A stretch of 52,123 bases of DNA from UBA1822 sp963615055 (GCA_963615055.1 CAVEFO010000006.1:1-52123); one strand, 5' to 3'. Counted from the first letter of the stretch, positions 25,439-34,830 are shown. The notes: generated by a model from the sequence alone, not told the origin. Program-made: numbers and translations.

Positions 25439-28057
25439 CTAAAACTTCAGCACGATGTTAACCAACAGTATCGGGTTAATATCAAACTGTTTTTCAAATT
25501 CTGCGATTTCCCGCTCACCTTCGATCTTGAAGCCGGTTCCTTTCTCGTGAAAGGACTCCTGCAGCTTTTCGAGCGCCTTGGATTTTTCAGTTATCTTTTT
25601 CCGTATGTCTATCTTCTCATAGAAGTTGTCCGAGGCTCGTTCCTGCTCCTTCATTGCCTCAATCTCGGCATTCATGTCTTGGTATGTCGCTATCAGTTGT
25701 TCCATCTGGATGCGCTCCCAGTTCTCGATCTTTCTGCGGTTATAAGCCTTGATTGATTTCGACTGATCCTGATAGCGCTTCACCATCTCTGTGGTCAGAT
25801 TGTCGTAAATACGCCGGTAAAGCTTCATCTCGGATTCTGTCGGAGTAAAATAGTGCACATCCATATCGTCAATCTGTTCCAATTCCGGAACAAGGTCTAC
25901 CTCGTCAAAATCTATATAGGCTCCTTTTTCATCACATAGCAAAAGCACCGAGAAAAGAAGTTTCGAGGAATCGCAGAAGGCTCCTATAAACAAGGTACCA
26001 TGCGATCCGAGGACTTTTTCTCCCCAATTGTCTACCTTCCAGTAGTGAAGACCGCCGTCTACTTCCGGCTCATCGAATGCGCTCCAATATTCCACATCGT
26101 GCAGATATCTTGCGATGTCAGCCTTTGTGGCATCGAGCGCCTGTTCCTTTGCACCGCTGCTTTCGGTAAGCAGCAGAGATCGAAGTTCTCTTGCTTTTTT
26201 ATCTCGCTTTGCGTTCAGCTTACGATCCAGTTTATCAAATGCCTTTTTGAATTCCGCAGTGGTATCGCAGGTCTGATAAATCTGCAATACCATTTTTTCA
26301 AAGCTCGTGCCGGACTCCAATGCTCCAAGAGCAATATCCGACGCGCCGAATACACCCTCGAACAGCTCAAACTTCTTCGATAGAATATCGTAAACGCGCC
26401 GGTCGGCAGCGTTCTGCGTGTTCAGTAAATTGATTGCCACAACATCATGCTCTTGGCCGTAACGGTGACAACGACCGATACGCTGCTCAATCTTCATGGG
26501 ATTCCAAGGAAGGTCATAGTTGATTACCGTATTGCAGAACTGAAGGTTCAAACCTTCGGAACCGGCATCCGTGCAGATCAATATCTTTGCATTATGGCGG
26601 AAGTAATCCACGATGGCGTGCTTATATTCCACGCTGCGACCATAGTTTGCTTTGCCAAAGTTCTTAACCTGCCATGCCTTGTATATTTCCTTCGTCATGG
26701 TGTCGTCAAAGTCACCGTTAAATAAAAGAATGTCGTCATCCTCAATCCCGGTCTTGCGAAGTTCGACAGCGATGTACTTCTGAGTACGCTTTGACTCGGT
26801 AAATACAACAACTTTCTGCGGAATGCCTTGTTTCTGCTGACAATCAAAAGCTATCTGAATAGCGGTTTTCAGCGCGGTAACCTTTGCGTTTGTCTTGATT
26901 CGCTTGGAAACATCAATGATGCTGTTTACCTCATTGAGTTCAGCTTGGATGAACTGTTTCTGAACAATAGTGTCTTCGTCCTCATTCTCCTCAAAGCCCA
27001 ACTCGTCTATTTCATCCTCAACATAACTCCAGAAAAGATCAAATCCTTCCTGTGCATTTGCTGCTTTAGTGCCCTCATACAATTTCTCCAGACGCTTCTT
27101 CAAAATCTCGAATGTTTCAATTAGCGCAAAACTCGAAGATGCAAGCAGCTTTCTGATTACAAGAATAATCAGCCCACGATTCGATGCAGGAATAGAGTAC
27201 AGTAAATCCCGTTTCAAGAAATCATTCACGCGCTGATACAATTCCATCTCATCTTGAGAGAGTGCAAAGTCTACCGTCTTGCAGGTTCTATTTTTGTAAT
27301 TCATATACTTCGCCACATCCTTGCGGAGCGTTCGATACAAAACCGGTGAAAGTTCCCTCTTAAGGTCAGAGTAGTCCTGCCCTTCAATGTAGCGTTTATT
27401 AAAGACTTTCTCACTACCGAATATCCGCTGGTCAATAAAGGAGACCAGTCCGTGAAGGTCTGTCAGCGAATTTTGGAGAGGCGTAGCTGTCAGCAGAATC
27501 TTCGGTATGCCCTTTGACATCTCATAAAGGTTCTTTGCTCTCTTCGTACCGTGAAACACATTTCTGAGGTTGTGCGCCTCGTCAATGATGATGAAGTCCC
27601 ACTTCACCTCCGGGAATCGTTTCATCAGTTTGGATGAGTAGTCGTAGGAGGTAAGGACGATTCGGGCTGATTTATTGTCGGTGAGTCTCTTTCGCCAATC
27701 CGAACTGTCTCTTTCAACTGTCAGCCGGTCAAGTATTACCGATTGCAAGCCGAACTTATCCTCAAGTTCCAGTTCCCACTGTTTTCTCAAGGAGGCGGGA
27801 AGCGCAATCAAGACACACTTTGCGCCGGACTCAAGAACATATTTCAGTACAAGTCCGGCTTCAATGGTCTTTCCAAGCCCAACCTCATCAGCGAGCACAA
27901 TGCCACCTGTTTTTAGCGCTTGGATAGCTGCGCAGAAGGCATTGATCTGATGGGGATTCAATTCAATATTTGCATCCAAAAGAAAGTGGAACGGAGAAGC
28001 CTCAAGTTCCAGCTTTTTATATCTGCTGAATTGTTCAAGCAGCAGGTTACCTTCCAT
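25439..28057 (-). CDS. SNF2-family helicase, DrmD-like
   Basis: An 872-residue SNF2/RapA-type ATPase. Walker A DEVGLGKTIEAG (about 54-65), DEAH in IIDEAHNLRN (about 158), LLTATPLQN, DAGSEGLNLQF and the final RIGRCHRYGQ (about 525-535) are all intact. A coiled-coil rich C-terminal region follows (about 740-850). Start at 28057 (MEGNLLLEQF) is chosen over an ATG 27 nt earlier because AAAGGAG sits just before it. It overlaps the cytosine methyltransferase gene by 11 nt. In DISARM class 1 the first gene, drmD, is a SNF2 helicase like this. Confidence 0.88.
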   Translation of the reverse strand: MEGNLLLEQFSRYKKLELEASPFHFLLDANIELNPHQINAFCAAIQALKTGGIVLADEVGLGKTIEAGLVLKYVLESGAKCVLIALPASLRKQWELELEDKFGLQSVILDRLTVERDSSDWRKRLTDNKSARIVLTSYDYSSKLMKRFPEVKWDFIIIDEAHNLRNVFHGTKRAKNLYEMSKGIPKILLTATPLQNSLTDLHGLVSFIDQRIFGSEKVFNKRYIEGQDYSDLKRELSPVLYRTLRKDVAKYMNYKNRTCKTVDFALSQDEMELYQRVNDFLKRDLLYSIPASNRGLIILVIRKLLASSSFALIETFEILKKRLEKLYEGTKAANAQEGFDLFWSYVEDEIDELGFEENEDEDTIVQKQFIQAELNEVNSIIDVSKRIKTNAKVTALKTAIQIAFDCQQKQGIPQKVVVFTESKRTQKYIAVELRKTGIEDDDILLFNGDFDDTMTKEIYKAWQVKNFGKANYGRSVEYKHAIVDYFRHNAKILICTDAGSEGLNLQFCNTVINYDLPWNPMKIEQRIGRCHRYGQEHDVVAINLLNTQNAADRRVYDILSKKFELFEGVFGASDIALGALESGTSFEKMVLQIYQTCDTTAEFKKAFDKLDRKLNAKRDKKARELRSLLLTESSGAKEQALDATKADIARYLHDVEYWSAFDEPEVDGGLHYWKVDNWGEKVLGSHGTLFIGAFCDSSKLLFSVLLLCDEKGAYIDFDEVDLVPELEQIDDMDVHYFTPTESEMKLYRRIYDNLTTEMVKRYQDQSKSIKAYNRRKIENWERIQMEQLIATYQDMNAEIEAMKEQERASDNFYEKIDIRKKITEKSKALEKLQESFHEKGTGFKIEGEREIAEFEKQFDINPILLVNIVLKF

Positions 28058-29333
28058 CTGAATCTCCTTTATACAGTTGCTCAAAAATACCCATCGCTAT
28101 CCCTTTTGCCATCATCGGAGGCACAGCGTTTCCAATTTGGACAAACTGAGAAGTGCGCGATCCCTCAAAGAAATAGCTGTCTGGGAAGGACTGTATTCTT
28201 GCCGCCTCGCGGACGGTAATCGATCTGTTCTGTTCGATGTCAGGATGAATGAAGTAATGTCCATCTTTTGAAAGGTGCGCCAGAATAGTATGGCAGCACG
28301 ATTCATCGCCCTCGACGACTTTGAACCTGTCCGTAAATGAATGTCTGTTCTTGTGAGTCTTCAATTCGTCCGGAAGGTCATTGTAATTCAGACGCTTATG
28401 ACCATCATTCCACAGTTCAACGGCGCGTCTGTAAATCTTGATATCCCGGTCAATATTCGGCCGACAGTTGTGGTGAGTCAGCATGTCTTCCTTCGTCCTC
28501 ATTCCCGATTCAGCAACATAGCTTGTGGCTTTTGCTTTTGCGTATTTATCGGAACTCTCACCGGGATGCAGCTTTGGTAAATCAACGAAGAGGTCATTTA
28601 CTATTGCGTCCGTTTGGATTTCAGGAAAATCGGGATATTTCAGACCGCTTTTCTTTAACCATCCTACGATAATCATTCGGCGTCTGTTTTGGAGCACGCC
28701 AAAGGTGTGCGCATTCTGCTCACGACATTCAATTTCGTATCCCACTCGTTTTAAGTATTTCTGAATGTTCTTCCAGGTAGCTCCGCTATTAGCCGATTCA
28801 ATACCCGTGACATTCTCGAACACGAACATACGAGGCTGATAGCGTTTTAAGAAACGCGCATACAGTTTGTATAAGTAGTTACGAGGGTCTTCCGCCATTG
28901 GTACTTCCATGTGGCTGCTTTGCGCTCTGCCCACCAAAGAATACGCCTGACAGGGCGGACCTCCTATAATAACATCAATCTTATTGATGCCTCGTATTTT
29001 CATTATCCCGTCAATAGTCTTGAAAATTGTCGGGAGCGTCTCGTCCGACATCGTTTCATTGATGATGGTTTTTGTTATAGAAGCAGGAATCTGCTTCATA
29101 AAATCGTCGCGGGAGATTTTCCCGGATATGTACTTTTTGTATAAAACGAGATTGTCTGTACCCTTTAAGTAGTAGTAGGCACTTCTCGTCTCAAGCGTTT
29201 TAGCCGCAAATTCATTCATTTCAACATGGGCGATAGGCTTGAATCCAGCCTGAAGAAACCCTTCCGAAAGCCCGCCGGCACCCGCAAAAAGGTCGATGAA
29301 ATTGTAGCTATATTGCGCATCTTTCTTTGGCAT
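28047..29333 (-). CDS. C5-cytosine DNA methyltransferase, DrmMII-like
   Basis: A 428-residue m5C methyltransferase. Motif I LFAGAGGLSEGF (about 14-25), motif IV GGPPCQAYS with the catalytic cysteine (about 123-131), motif VI FENV (about 170), motif VIII QNRRRMIIVG and motif X QIGNAVPP (about 398-405) are all present. GAGGAAAC precedes the ATG. It is the first intact gene of the defence operon. In DISARM class 2 the methyltransferase DrmMII is of this type, where it marks host DNA. The recognition sequence cannot be read from the gene. Confidence 0.9.
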   Translation of the reverse strand: MPKKDAQYSYNFIDLFAGAGGLSEGFLQAGFKPIAHVEMNEFAAKTLETRSAYYYLKGTDNLVLYKKYISGKISRDDFMKQIPASITKTIINETMSDETLPTIFKTIDGIMKIRGINKIDVIIGGPPCQAYSLVGRAQSSHMEVPMAEDPRNYLYKLYARFLKRYQPRMFVFENVTGIESANSGATWKNIQKYLKRVGYEIECREQNAHTFGVLQNRRRMIIVGWLKKSGLKYPDFPEIQTDAIVNDLFVDLPKLHPGESSDKYAKAKATSYVAESGMRTKEDMLTHHNCRPNIDRDIKIYRRAVELWNDGHKRLNYNDLPDELKTHKNRHSFTDRFKVVEGDESCCHTILAHLSKDGHYFIHPDIEQNRSITVREAARIQSFPDSYFFEGSRTSQFVQIGNAVPPMMAKGIAMGIFEQLYKGDSDGR

Positions 29334-29358
29334 ATAGTTTCCTCATCATTCTTCGCTA

Positions 29359-29616
29359 TTAGACGGAGGGCGTTGTTTCTCCCTCACTTGTCCCGTCCGA
29401 TGATTTCGGAGGCGGGTATGGAACGAATTCCATAATGTTAGCAACATCACATTTCAGTTCCTAGCAGATTTTAGAAAGTATTTCTGTGGTTATATTCTCG
29501 TCTTTGGTGAGCTTGACGAGTGAAGAAGAACTGCTTCCTGCCTTTTTCCGTAGGTCAGACTTTTTCCTCTGCCTGCCAATCAGTAACTTCTACAGCTTGT
29601 TGTAAGTTATCTTCAT
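29359..29616 (-). pseudogene. XRE-family regulator with two amber codons
   Basis: From an ATG at 29616 the frame is open for 85 codons except for two TAG codons, at codon 9 and at 29461-29463. The product reads MKITYNKL-stop-KLLIGRQRKKSDL, ... KLTKDENITTEILSKIC-stop-ELKCDVANIMEFVP, which is the layout of small Cro/C1-type regulators. The first stop replaces the usual Trp (TGG to TAG), the second probably Glu (GAG to TAG). It sits immediately upstream of the defence operon, so it probably was its controller. Promoter-like -35 TTGGGA and -10 TACAAT (18-nt spacer) lie at 29650-29679. Confidence 0.7.
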
Positions 29617-29649
29617 TTTGATTTATTCCTCTGTAATGTTAGTATCTAA

Positions 29650-29679
29650 ATTGTACAAACCGAAATGAGCTGTTCCCAA
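29650..29679 (-). promoter_or_regulatory. Likely promoter of the XRE-defence operon
   Basis: Minus-strand -35 TTGGGA (29674-29679), 18-nt spacer, -10 TACAAT (29650-29655), about 35 nt before the XRE start codon. Confidence 0.5.
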
Positions 29680-29713
29680 GTTTTGTTATATAATCAATCA
29701 AAAGGGGAACCAT

Positions 29714-30244
29714 CATGACTTAGAAAAAACCACAACACACGAAGCAAAAGAAATTGCCCCCCTTAAATGTGAGCTTCGCGATGCACCGGATGCGCTTGAT
29801 GTGTAAAAAAGCCATCAACATTCTGGGGAAAAAATGACAGAAACGATCTACACAGAAGTTGCTGCCAAAGTAGAAGCGTCTAAAACCACAGGACACCACG
29901 TTTCTACTTCCGGAATGCTGAAACTCTTAGATGTGTCCCGTTCCGAATATCGTTCCATATGTATCAAAGACTTGGCGGGAGGCCACAAAAACAATGCAAC
30001 GGAGCTATTCGCGCAGCGAGAGTATCCTTACGATAACGCCTGCATCGAATCCTTCCATTCATTGATTAAAAGGGAGTGGCTCAACCGGTTCGTTATACTG
30101 GATTACGACCACGCTTACAGGCTTGTTCTCGAGTATATTGAGGCGTTCTACAACACGGTCAGAATCCATAGTCACTGCGACTACATGTCGCCGGACCTGT
30201 TCGAGGAGTTATACCAAAAGATAAGATCTCAATCTGTTGCCTAA
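29714..30244 (+). pseudogene. Decayed IS3-family transposase
   Basis: The plus strand carries pieces of an IS3-type orfA-orfB product: AKEIAPLKCELRDAPDALDV then a stop, MTETIYTEV ... KLLDVSRSEYRS (start of orfB with its helix-turn-helix), then a jump to YPYDNACIESFHSLIKREWL and NRFVILDYDHAYR ... YIEAFYNTVRIHS at the C-terminus. The middle of the DDE domain with the first two aspartates is missing; the glutamate region remains. The last 136 codons from 29834 are open. It is a non-functional relic beside the defence island. Confidence 0.8.
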
Positions 30245-30321
30245 TGGGCTGAATTTCTCATTTTCATTTGCTCTATTTGTTGACATAGGGGCACGCAAAG
30301 CTGAGCACGCGCTCCGGCCTC

Positions 30322-31488
30322 TCATTTTCTCCCCAATTCTTCCATCAGCAACCGTTTCCCGTCTTCATCACCCAAGACCGCGGCGCGCTTCAACCACAGG
30401 AGCGCCGTCTCACGATCGATTTCTGTGCCGATGCCGTAGAGATAGCAGGACGCGTACCAGACCATGCCCGGCGGGTAGCCTTTTTCGGCCGCATTTTGGA
30501 AATAGGGGACGGCTTCCGCTTCTTTTCCCACATCCCGAAGGGCGATGCCGCAGGCGATCATACCGTCTGCAAAGCCCGTCTCGGCGGATTTTTTGTACCA
30601 ATATATGGCGCGCTCGCTGTTTTGCGGCGTTCCCCAACCTTTTTCGTAATGGATCCCCAGATTTCTCATGGCGCGTCCGTTTCCCAAATCCGCAGACCGC
30701 TTCGTCCATGCCAATCCTTCGACCGCGTCTTTTTTCACGCCGTCCCCGGACGTATAAATTTCGCCAAGGAAACAGGCCGCATCCGCATCGTGCAAAAAGC
30801 CGTGCGCAAAAGCGCATTTCATGTACCACGCGCATTTTTCGGGGCTCGTCGGTTTCTCATTGTAATACAGATACCCCAGATTCGCTTCCGCTTCCCCGTA
30901 GCCCATGTCGGCCGCTTTTCGGAAACATTCGCGCGCCGCTTTCACGTCTTTTTTGACTCGGCTGTCGGAAAGATACACTTCGCCCAATTTATTGAGCGGT
31001 CGCCAAAAGCCGCGATTGCCTGCTTCCTTCAGCCAATAAATCGCTTTTTTCATATCGGTCGGCGTGCCGAAGCCGTAGAGGTACATATCCGCCAATTCAT
31101 TTTGTGCGAAAATATCTCCCGCTTCACTCATTTCCTTGATTTGCAAAAACGTTTCCTTCCAAATCCGTCCCCGGGCTTGCGGGGAAATCTGCTCGGTGAA
31201 TGCCGTATTGAGCTTGGCTAAAATATTTCCTTTCTTCGCCCCTTTTTGGCGCCATTCTTGGCTTTTCTCCAAATCCTGCCGCACGTGGCCGTAGCCCTGC
31301 GCATAGTATTCGCCCAGGAAATACATGGCTTCGCCGTCACCCGCCGCGGCCGCTTTTTTGAACAGCGGAAACGCTTCGTCCAGATGACAGCGCAAATATA
31401 AACTCTTCGCCTCTTCCGTCAGCGGAGAGGTTTTTTCAATCTCCGTTTTCTTTGTTATTTGCAAAATTCCATTGCTTCTTTTCATCAT
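30322..31488 (-). CDS. Sel1-repeat (TPR-like) protein
   Basis: A 388-residue protein made almost wholly of Sel1-like repeats of about 36 residues from about residue 50 to the end, recognisable as GDGEAMYFLGEYYAQGYG, AQNELADMYLYGFGTPTD, GRAMRNLGIHYEKGWGTPQ and similar. Such solenoids bind partner proteins. It lacks a signal peptide and membrane segment, so is probably cytoplasmic. GAGGAATG precedes the ATG. It lies next to the M23 peptidase gene but a terminator separates them. Its specific role is unknown. Confidence 0.88.
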   Translation of the reverse strand: MMKRSNGILQITKKTEIEKTSPLTEEAKSLYLRCHLDEAFPLFKKAAAAGDGEAMYFLGEYYAQGYGHVRQDLEKSQEWRQKGAKKGNILAKLNTAFTEQISPQARGRIWKETFLQIKEMSEAGDIFAQNELADMYLYGFGTPTDMKKAIYWLKEAGNRGFWRPLNKLGEVYLSDSRVKKDVKAARECFRKAADMGYGEAEANLGYLYYNEKPTSPEKCAWYMKCAFAHGFLHDADAACFLGEIYTSGDGVKKDAVEGLAWTKRSADLGNGRAMRNLGIHYEKGWGTPQNSERAIYWYKKSAETGFADGMIACGIALRDVGKEAEAVPYFQNAAEKGYPPGMVWYASCYLYGIGTEIDRETALLWLKRAAVLGDEDGKRLLMEELGRK

Positions 31489-31525
31489 GCTTCTTCATTC
31501 CTCTCGCAAAACATCTCTGCGAAAA

Positions 31526-31557
31526 AAGCCGATTCTCCCTCGCGGAATATTCGGCTT
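31526..31557 (-). terminator. Terminator of the parA-M23 operon
   Basis: On the minus strand AAGCCGA and TCGGCTT form a stem followed by TTTTTTCG, 20 nt past the M23 gene. Confidence 0.8.
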
Positions 31558-31576
31558 CCCTATCTTTTTGAAACGA

Positions 31577-32494
31577 TTATTTCGCCGGTAAAAACATCAT
31601 GGGATCCACGGCGCGCCCATTGATCCGGACTTCGTAATGGCAATGCGTGCCGGTGCTGTTTCCCGTGCTACCGGCCAAAGCAATCGTATCGCCTTGCCGG
31701 ATATCCTGTCCTTCGCCGACGAGGAGGGCGCTGTTGTGCCCGTACCGCGTCGTAAAGCCGTCCGCATGACGGATTTCCACCAAATACCCGTAGCCGTCCG
31801 TCCAACCGGCGCGAGATACGACGCCGTCCGCCGTGGCGTGAACGGGCGTATTGTAATCCGCCGCAATATCGATGCCTTCATGATAGGTCGACTCGATCCC
31901 GGAACTCTGCCGCCAACCGATGGCACTCGTCACATTCCCGACGACCGGCCAGACGGACGGAATCGTCGCCGAAAGGCCGCGCATGGCCGATTTTTCCATG
32001 ACGCCGCCGAATCGCAGCACCGCACGGAGCTTGACCAAGTTTTTCAAATTTGTATCCACCCGCGCATCCAGCTCCGTCATCCGTGAAAGGAGGACGCCCG
32101 GTGTCTTCGAAGGCGCGTACTCTTTCTTCGGATTGGCGACATCGGGGACGGTGTGAGCGCCGCCGATGCCTCCCGCCGCCGTCTCCGTCACGCTCTTCTT
32201 TGTCGCGTCCGCCGCATTCATACCCGTCATCGTCGAAAGCTCTTCGGACAATTTTTCAATCCCGTCCACTTTGGCCGTCAATCCTTCGATCTTCTCATCG
32301 GCCATTTTCAGCTGTTTTCGATACAAATCATTTTCTTGCCGAAGCGATGTGACCGAATACGCCGAATACCCGAAGACTCCCATCCCGACGACAAAAAGCG
32401 CACAAGCCGCTGCCACCGTATATTTCCATTTCGCAAATTCCTTTTGAGAAAAAAGGAAACACATTTCGCGATTCGCTGTTTCGTATTTCTTCAT
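31577..32494 (-). CDS. M23 family murein endopeptidase
   Basis: A 305-residue cell-wall peptidase anchored by one N-terminal transmembrane helix (about 25-45), then a coiled coil (about 50-85), a linker, and a C-terminal M23 domain. Zinc ligands are visible as YHEGIDIAAD (about 201-210) and GTHCHYEVRING (about 283-294, H-x-H). It cuts peptide cross-links of peptidoglycan. It overlaps the DUF4446 gene by four bases (ATGA) and is the last gene of the parA-parB operon, which links it to chromosome segregation or division by position. Confidence 0.88.
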   Translation of the reverse strand: MKKYETANREMCFLFSQKEFAKWKYTVAAACALFVVGMGVFGYSAYSVTSLRQENDLYRKQLKMADEKIEGLTAKVDGIEKLSEELSTMTGMNAADATKKSVTETAAGGIGGAHTVPDVANPKKEYAPSKTPGVLLSRMTELDARVDTNLKNLVKLRAVLRFGGVMEKSAMRGLSATIPSVWPVVGNVTSAIGWRQSSGIESTYHEGIDIAADYNTPVHATADGVVSRAGWTDGYGYLVEIRHADGFTTRYGHNSALLVGEGQDIRQGDTIALAGSTGNSTGTHCHYEVRINGRAVDPMMFLPAK

Positions 32495-33024
32495 ACCGTT
32501 GCTTCCTCAATAGGCTCTTCCTCCGACGCAATCGGCACATAGACGGCCAGTGCCTGATCGAGACTTTGCGCCTCTTCGGAAGACAAGGTGTCGCGACTCT
32601 TGCCGCCGGAAACTTCTTTGATGTACATCCGGGACGTCTCGCGACCGACGATCGAGGACAAAATAAAACCGTTGTCATTGGCATCCAGCACCGTCAGGGA
32701 AAACGAAAGCGTGTCACCCGTATCACCGAACGCGTCATATTTGACGAGTCCGATCCGTTGAAGCGATTGCATTTGCATCCCGGAGAGAAGCTCATGCTGG
32801 TGCAGCGTGTCTTCGGCGACTTTCGCCATGTCGCGCAGTTCCATGACTTCGACGGACAGTTTCCGCTCCAAATCTTCGCCGTCGGCCCCCGTCATGAAAT
32901 ACCGATATTTTTTCTGCAATGTCCCGACACGGCGGCTGAGCGCGAAGACTTGCACCACCAAGCCGAGCACGAGGACTGAAAGCACGGCAATCGTGCCGTA
33001 CAGCCATAAAGTCTGATTCGTCAT
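32491..33024 (-). CDS. DUF4446 family membrane protein
   Basis: A 177-residue protein with one N-terminal transmembrane helix (about 8-28) and a cytoplasmic domain containing LVKYDAFGDTGDTLSFSL and IVGRETSRMYIKEV, the DUF4446 signature. Members of this family are usually found just downstream of parB in Firmicutes. Function is unknown. Confidence 0.88.
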   Translation of the reverse strand: MTNQTLWLYGTIAVLSVLVLGLVVQVFALSRRVGTLQKKYRYFMTGADGEDLERKLSVEVMELRDMAKVAEDTLHQHELLSGMQMQSLQRIGLVKYDAFGDTGDTLSFSLTVLDANDNGFILSSIVGRETSRMYIKEVSGGKSRDTLSSEEAQSLDQALAVYVPIASEEEPIEEATV

Positions 33025-33033
33025 GCCATCCTC

Positions 33034-33918
33034 TTATTGATTTTGTTTCAAAAACGAAATAATCCTTTGAAATTCTTCTTCACTCTTAAAAGAAATAGAA
33101 ATTTTCCCCTGCGTCGCTTTTTTTCCGCTTCCGCTTTGGATGTGAACCTGCGTCCCCAAAGACAGGCGCAATTCGTTTTCCAAGGAAACGAGATAGGGAT
33201 TCGCCGACGGTTTCTTCTTTTCCGTGCGGCCGGTTTCCGCCTTTTTTTGTTTAACCAAATCTTCCACATCACGCGCCGAAAGATTTTCCCTCACAATGAG
33301 CTTGGCGACTTCTTCCCGGTCGTCCAATTGCTGCAATGCCAAAAGGGGGCGAAGCTGCCCGATCGTCGCTTTTCCGTCAATCAAAAGTTGCTGAATATTG
33401 CGGGAAAATCCGGTAAGGCGCACGATATTGGCGATGTAGGACCGCGTCTTTCCGAGCGCCTTGGCCAATTCTTCCTGCGTGCAGCCGCGGCTTTTCATGA
33501 GAGACGCATAGGCTTTTGCTTCTTCCATGACATTCAAATCCGAGCGCTGCAAATTTTCAATGAGCGCCAGCTCCGCCGATTCTTCGGCCGTCACATCCAG
33601 GATAACGGCGGAAATGGTGGCAAGACCCGCCAATTTCGTCGCACGAAGACGCTGCTCGCCGGCAATGAGTTCATAGCGACCGTTTTCTTTTTTTCGCACG
33701 GAAATCGGCTGCAAAAGGCCGTGTTCCTTGATGGATTCCGCCATTTCCGCCAGGACTTCTTCGCGGAAATGACGACGCGGCTGCGCGGCATTGGCGACGA
33801 CCGCCGTGACCGGAATGTCTGCGATCTCTTTTTGATTGGATGCTTCCGCTGCTTTTCCCAGCAGTGCCGAAAGGCCTCGGCCCAATTTTTGAGTCTTCCC
33901 GCTTCCGTTCTTATCCAC
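33034..33918 (-). CDS. parB: ParB/Spo0J chromosome partition protein
   Basis: A 294-residue ParB. The N-terminal CTPase domain has AAQPRRHF and GERR-like IAGEQRLRATKLAG (about 87-100). The central helix-turn-helix has KALGKTRSYIANIVRLTGF (about 155-173), and the C-terminal dimer domain ends the protein. It binds parS sites; a good parS candidate lies at 46313-46328. It overlaps parA by eight nt. Confidence 0.95.
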   Translation of the reverse strand: MDKNGSGKTQKLGRGLSALLGKAAEASNQKEIADIPVTAVVANAAQPRRHFREEVLAEMAESIKEHGLLQPISVRKKENGRYELIAGEQRLRATKLAGLATISAVILDVTAEESAELALIENLQRSDLNVMEEAKAYASLMKSRGCTQEELAKALGKTRSYIANIVRLTGFSRNIQQLLIDGKATIGQLRPLLALQQLDDREEVAKLIVRENLSARDVEDLVKQKKAETGRTEKKKPSANPYLVSLENELRLSLGTQVHIQSGSGKKATQGKISISFKSEEEFQRIISFLKQNQ

Positions 33919-34669
33919 GTCTCATGACCTCCCGACAAAATTTCATATACGCCGCCGCGCCTTTGGAATTCGGCGCATAGAGCGCAATCGGTTTCCCGAA
34001 GCTCGGCGCCTCCGACAGCTTGATACTGCGCGGAATTTCCGTTTTGAAAACGCGGGCCCCGAAATATTGTTTCACCTCATCGACGACTTGCTTGGCTAAA
34101 TTCGTCCGCCCGTCGTACATCGTGAAAAGAATGCCCAAAATCGACAGATTCGGATTCAAATTTCCCTGCACGATTTCCACCGTTTTGACGAGCTGCGCCA
34201 ATCCCTCCAGCGCATAAAATTCCGCTTGTATGGGGATAATAACCGAATCGGCCGCCGAAAGCGCATTCACCGTCATGAGTCCCAAAGACGGCGGGCAATC
34301 AATCAAAATATAATCGAAATCCTCCGTGAGCGGCGTGATGATGCGGCGAAGCACCGTCTCGCGCCCGGGCCGATCCACCAATTCAATCTCCGCACCGGCC
34401 AAATCGGGCGTGGCCGGAAGGAGTGACAATTTTTTGATATCCGTTGCATAAATCGCGGCATCCGCAGCGATTTCATCCGACATCGCATCATAGAGCGTCT
34501 TCGTAAAACGGCTCCGATCCATGGAAAGACCGCTCGTCGCATTTCCCTGCGCGTCCGCATCGATCAGAAGCGTTTTCTTTCCGGACAGCGCCAAACAGGC
34601 GGCCAAATTCACCGCCGTGGTCGTCTTGCCGACGCCGCCTTTTTGATTGAGAATGCCGATGACGCTCAT
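33911..34669 (-). CDS. parA: ParA/Soj chromosome partition ATPase
   Basis: A 252-residue ParA-type ATPase with the deviant Walker A KGGVGKTTTAVN (about 10-21), DADAQGNATSG (about 41-51) and IDCPPSLG (about 120-127). It works with ParB on the origin region and regulates DnaA in relatives. First gene of the operon parA-parB-DUF4446-M23. GGGAG precedes the ATG. Confidence 0.95.
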   Translation of the reverse strand: MSVIGILNQKGGVGKTTTAVNLAACLALSGKKTLLIDADAQGNATSGLSMDRSRFTKTLYDAMSDEIAADAAIYATDIKKLSLLPATPDLAGAEIELVDRPGRETVLRRIITPLTEDFDYILIDCPPSLGLMTVNALSAADSVIIPIQAEFYALEGLAQLVKTVEIVQGNLNPNLSILGILFTMYDGRTNLAKQVVDEVKQYFGARVFKTEIPRSIKLSEAPSFGKPIALYAPNSKGAAAYMKFCREVMRRG

Positions 34670-34704
34670 AATCTTTCTCCCTTGCTTCGAACAGATACTT
34701 ACTT

Positions 34705-34710
34705 ATTATA
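34705..34710 (-). promoter_or_regulatory. -10 element of the parA operon
   Basis: Extended -10 TGCTATAAT on the minus strand (hexamer 34705-34710), about 35 nt before the parA start codon, with a TTTGCA-type -35 about 16 nt upstream. Confidence 0.65.
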
Positions 34711-34754
34711 GCATATTCGGCACCATTGCAAAAATGCGCAAAAAGCCGTTGTCC

Positions 34755-34780
34755 GTTTACCGTCCGTCACATCTCAATGA
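34755..34780 (+). repeat. Dispersed intergenic repeat, copy C
   Basis: GTTTACCGTCCGTCACATC followed by TCAATGAG; same core as copies A, B and D. Confidence 0.6.
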
Positions 34781-34830
34781 GAAAGAAAGTCTCTCACACG
34801 CGATAAAAGAAAGTGTTTCCTTTTCCCGTT

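Noticed and set aside
30237..30956. 239-codon plus-strand frame
   Set aside because: Antisense to the Sel1-repeat gene, composition not protein-like.
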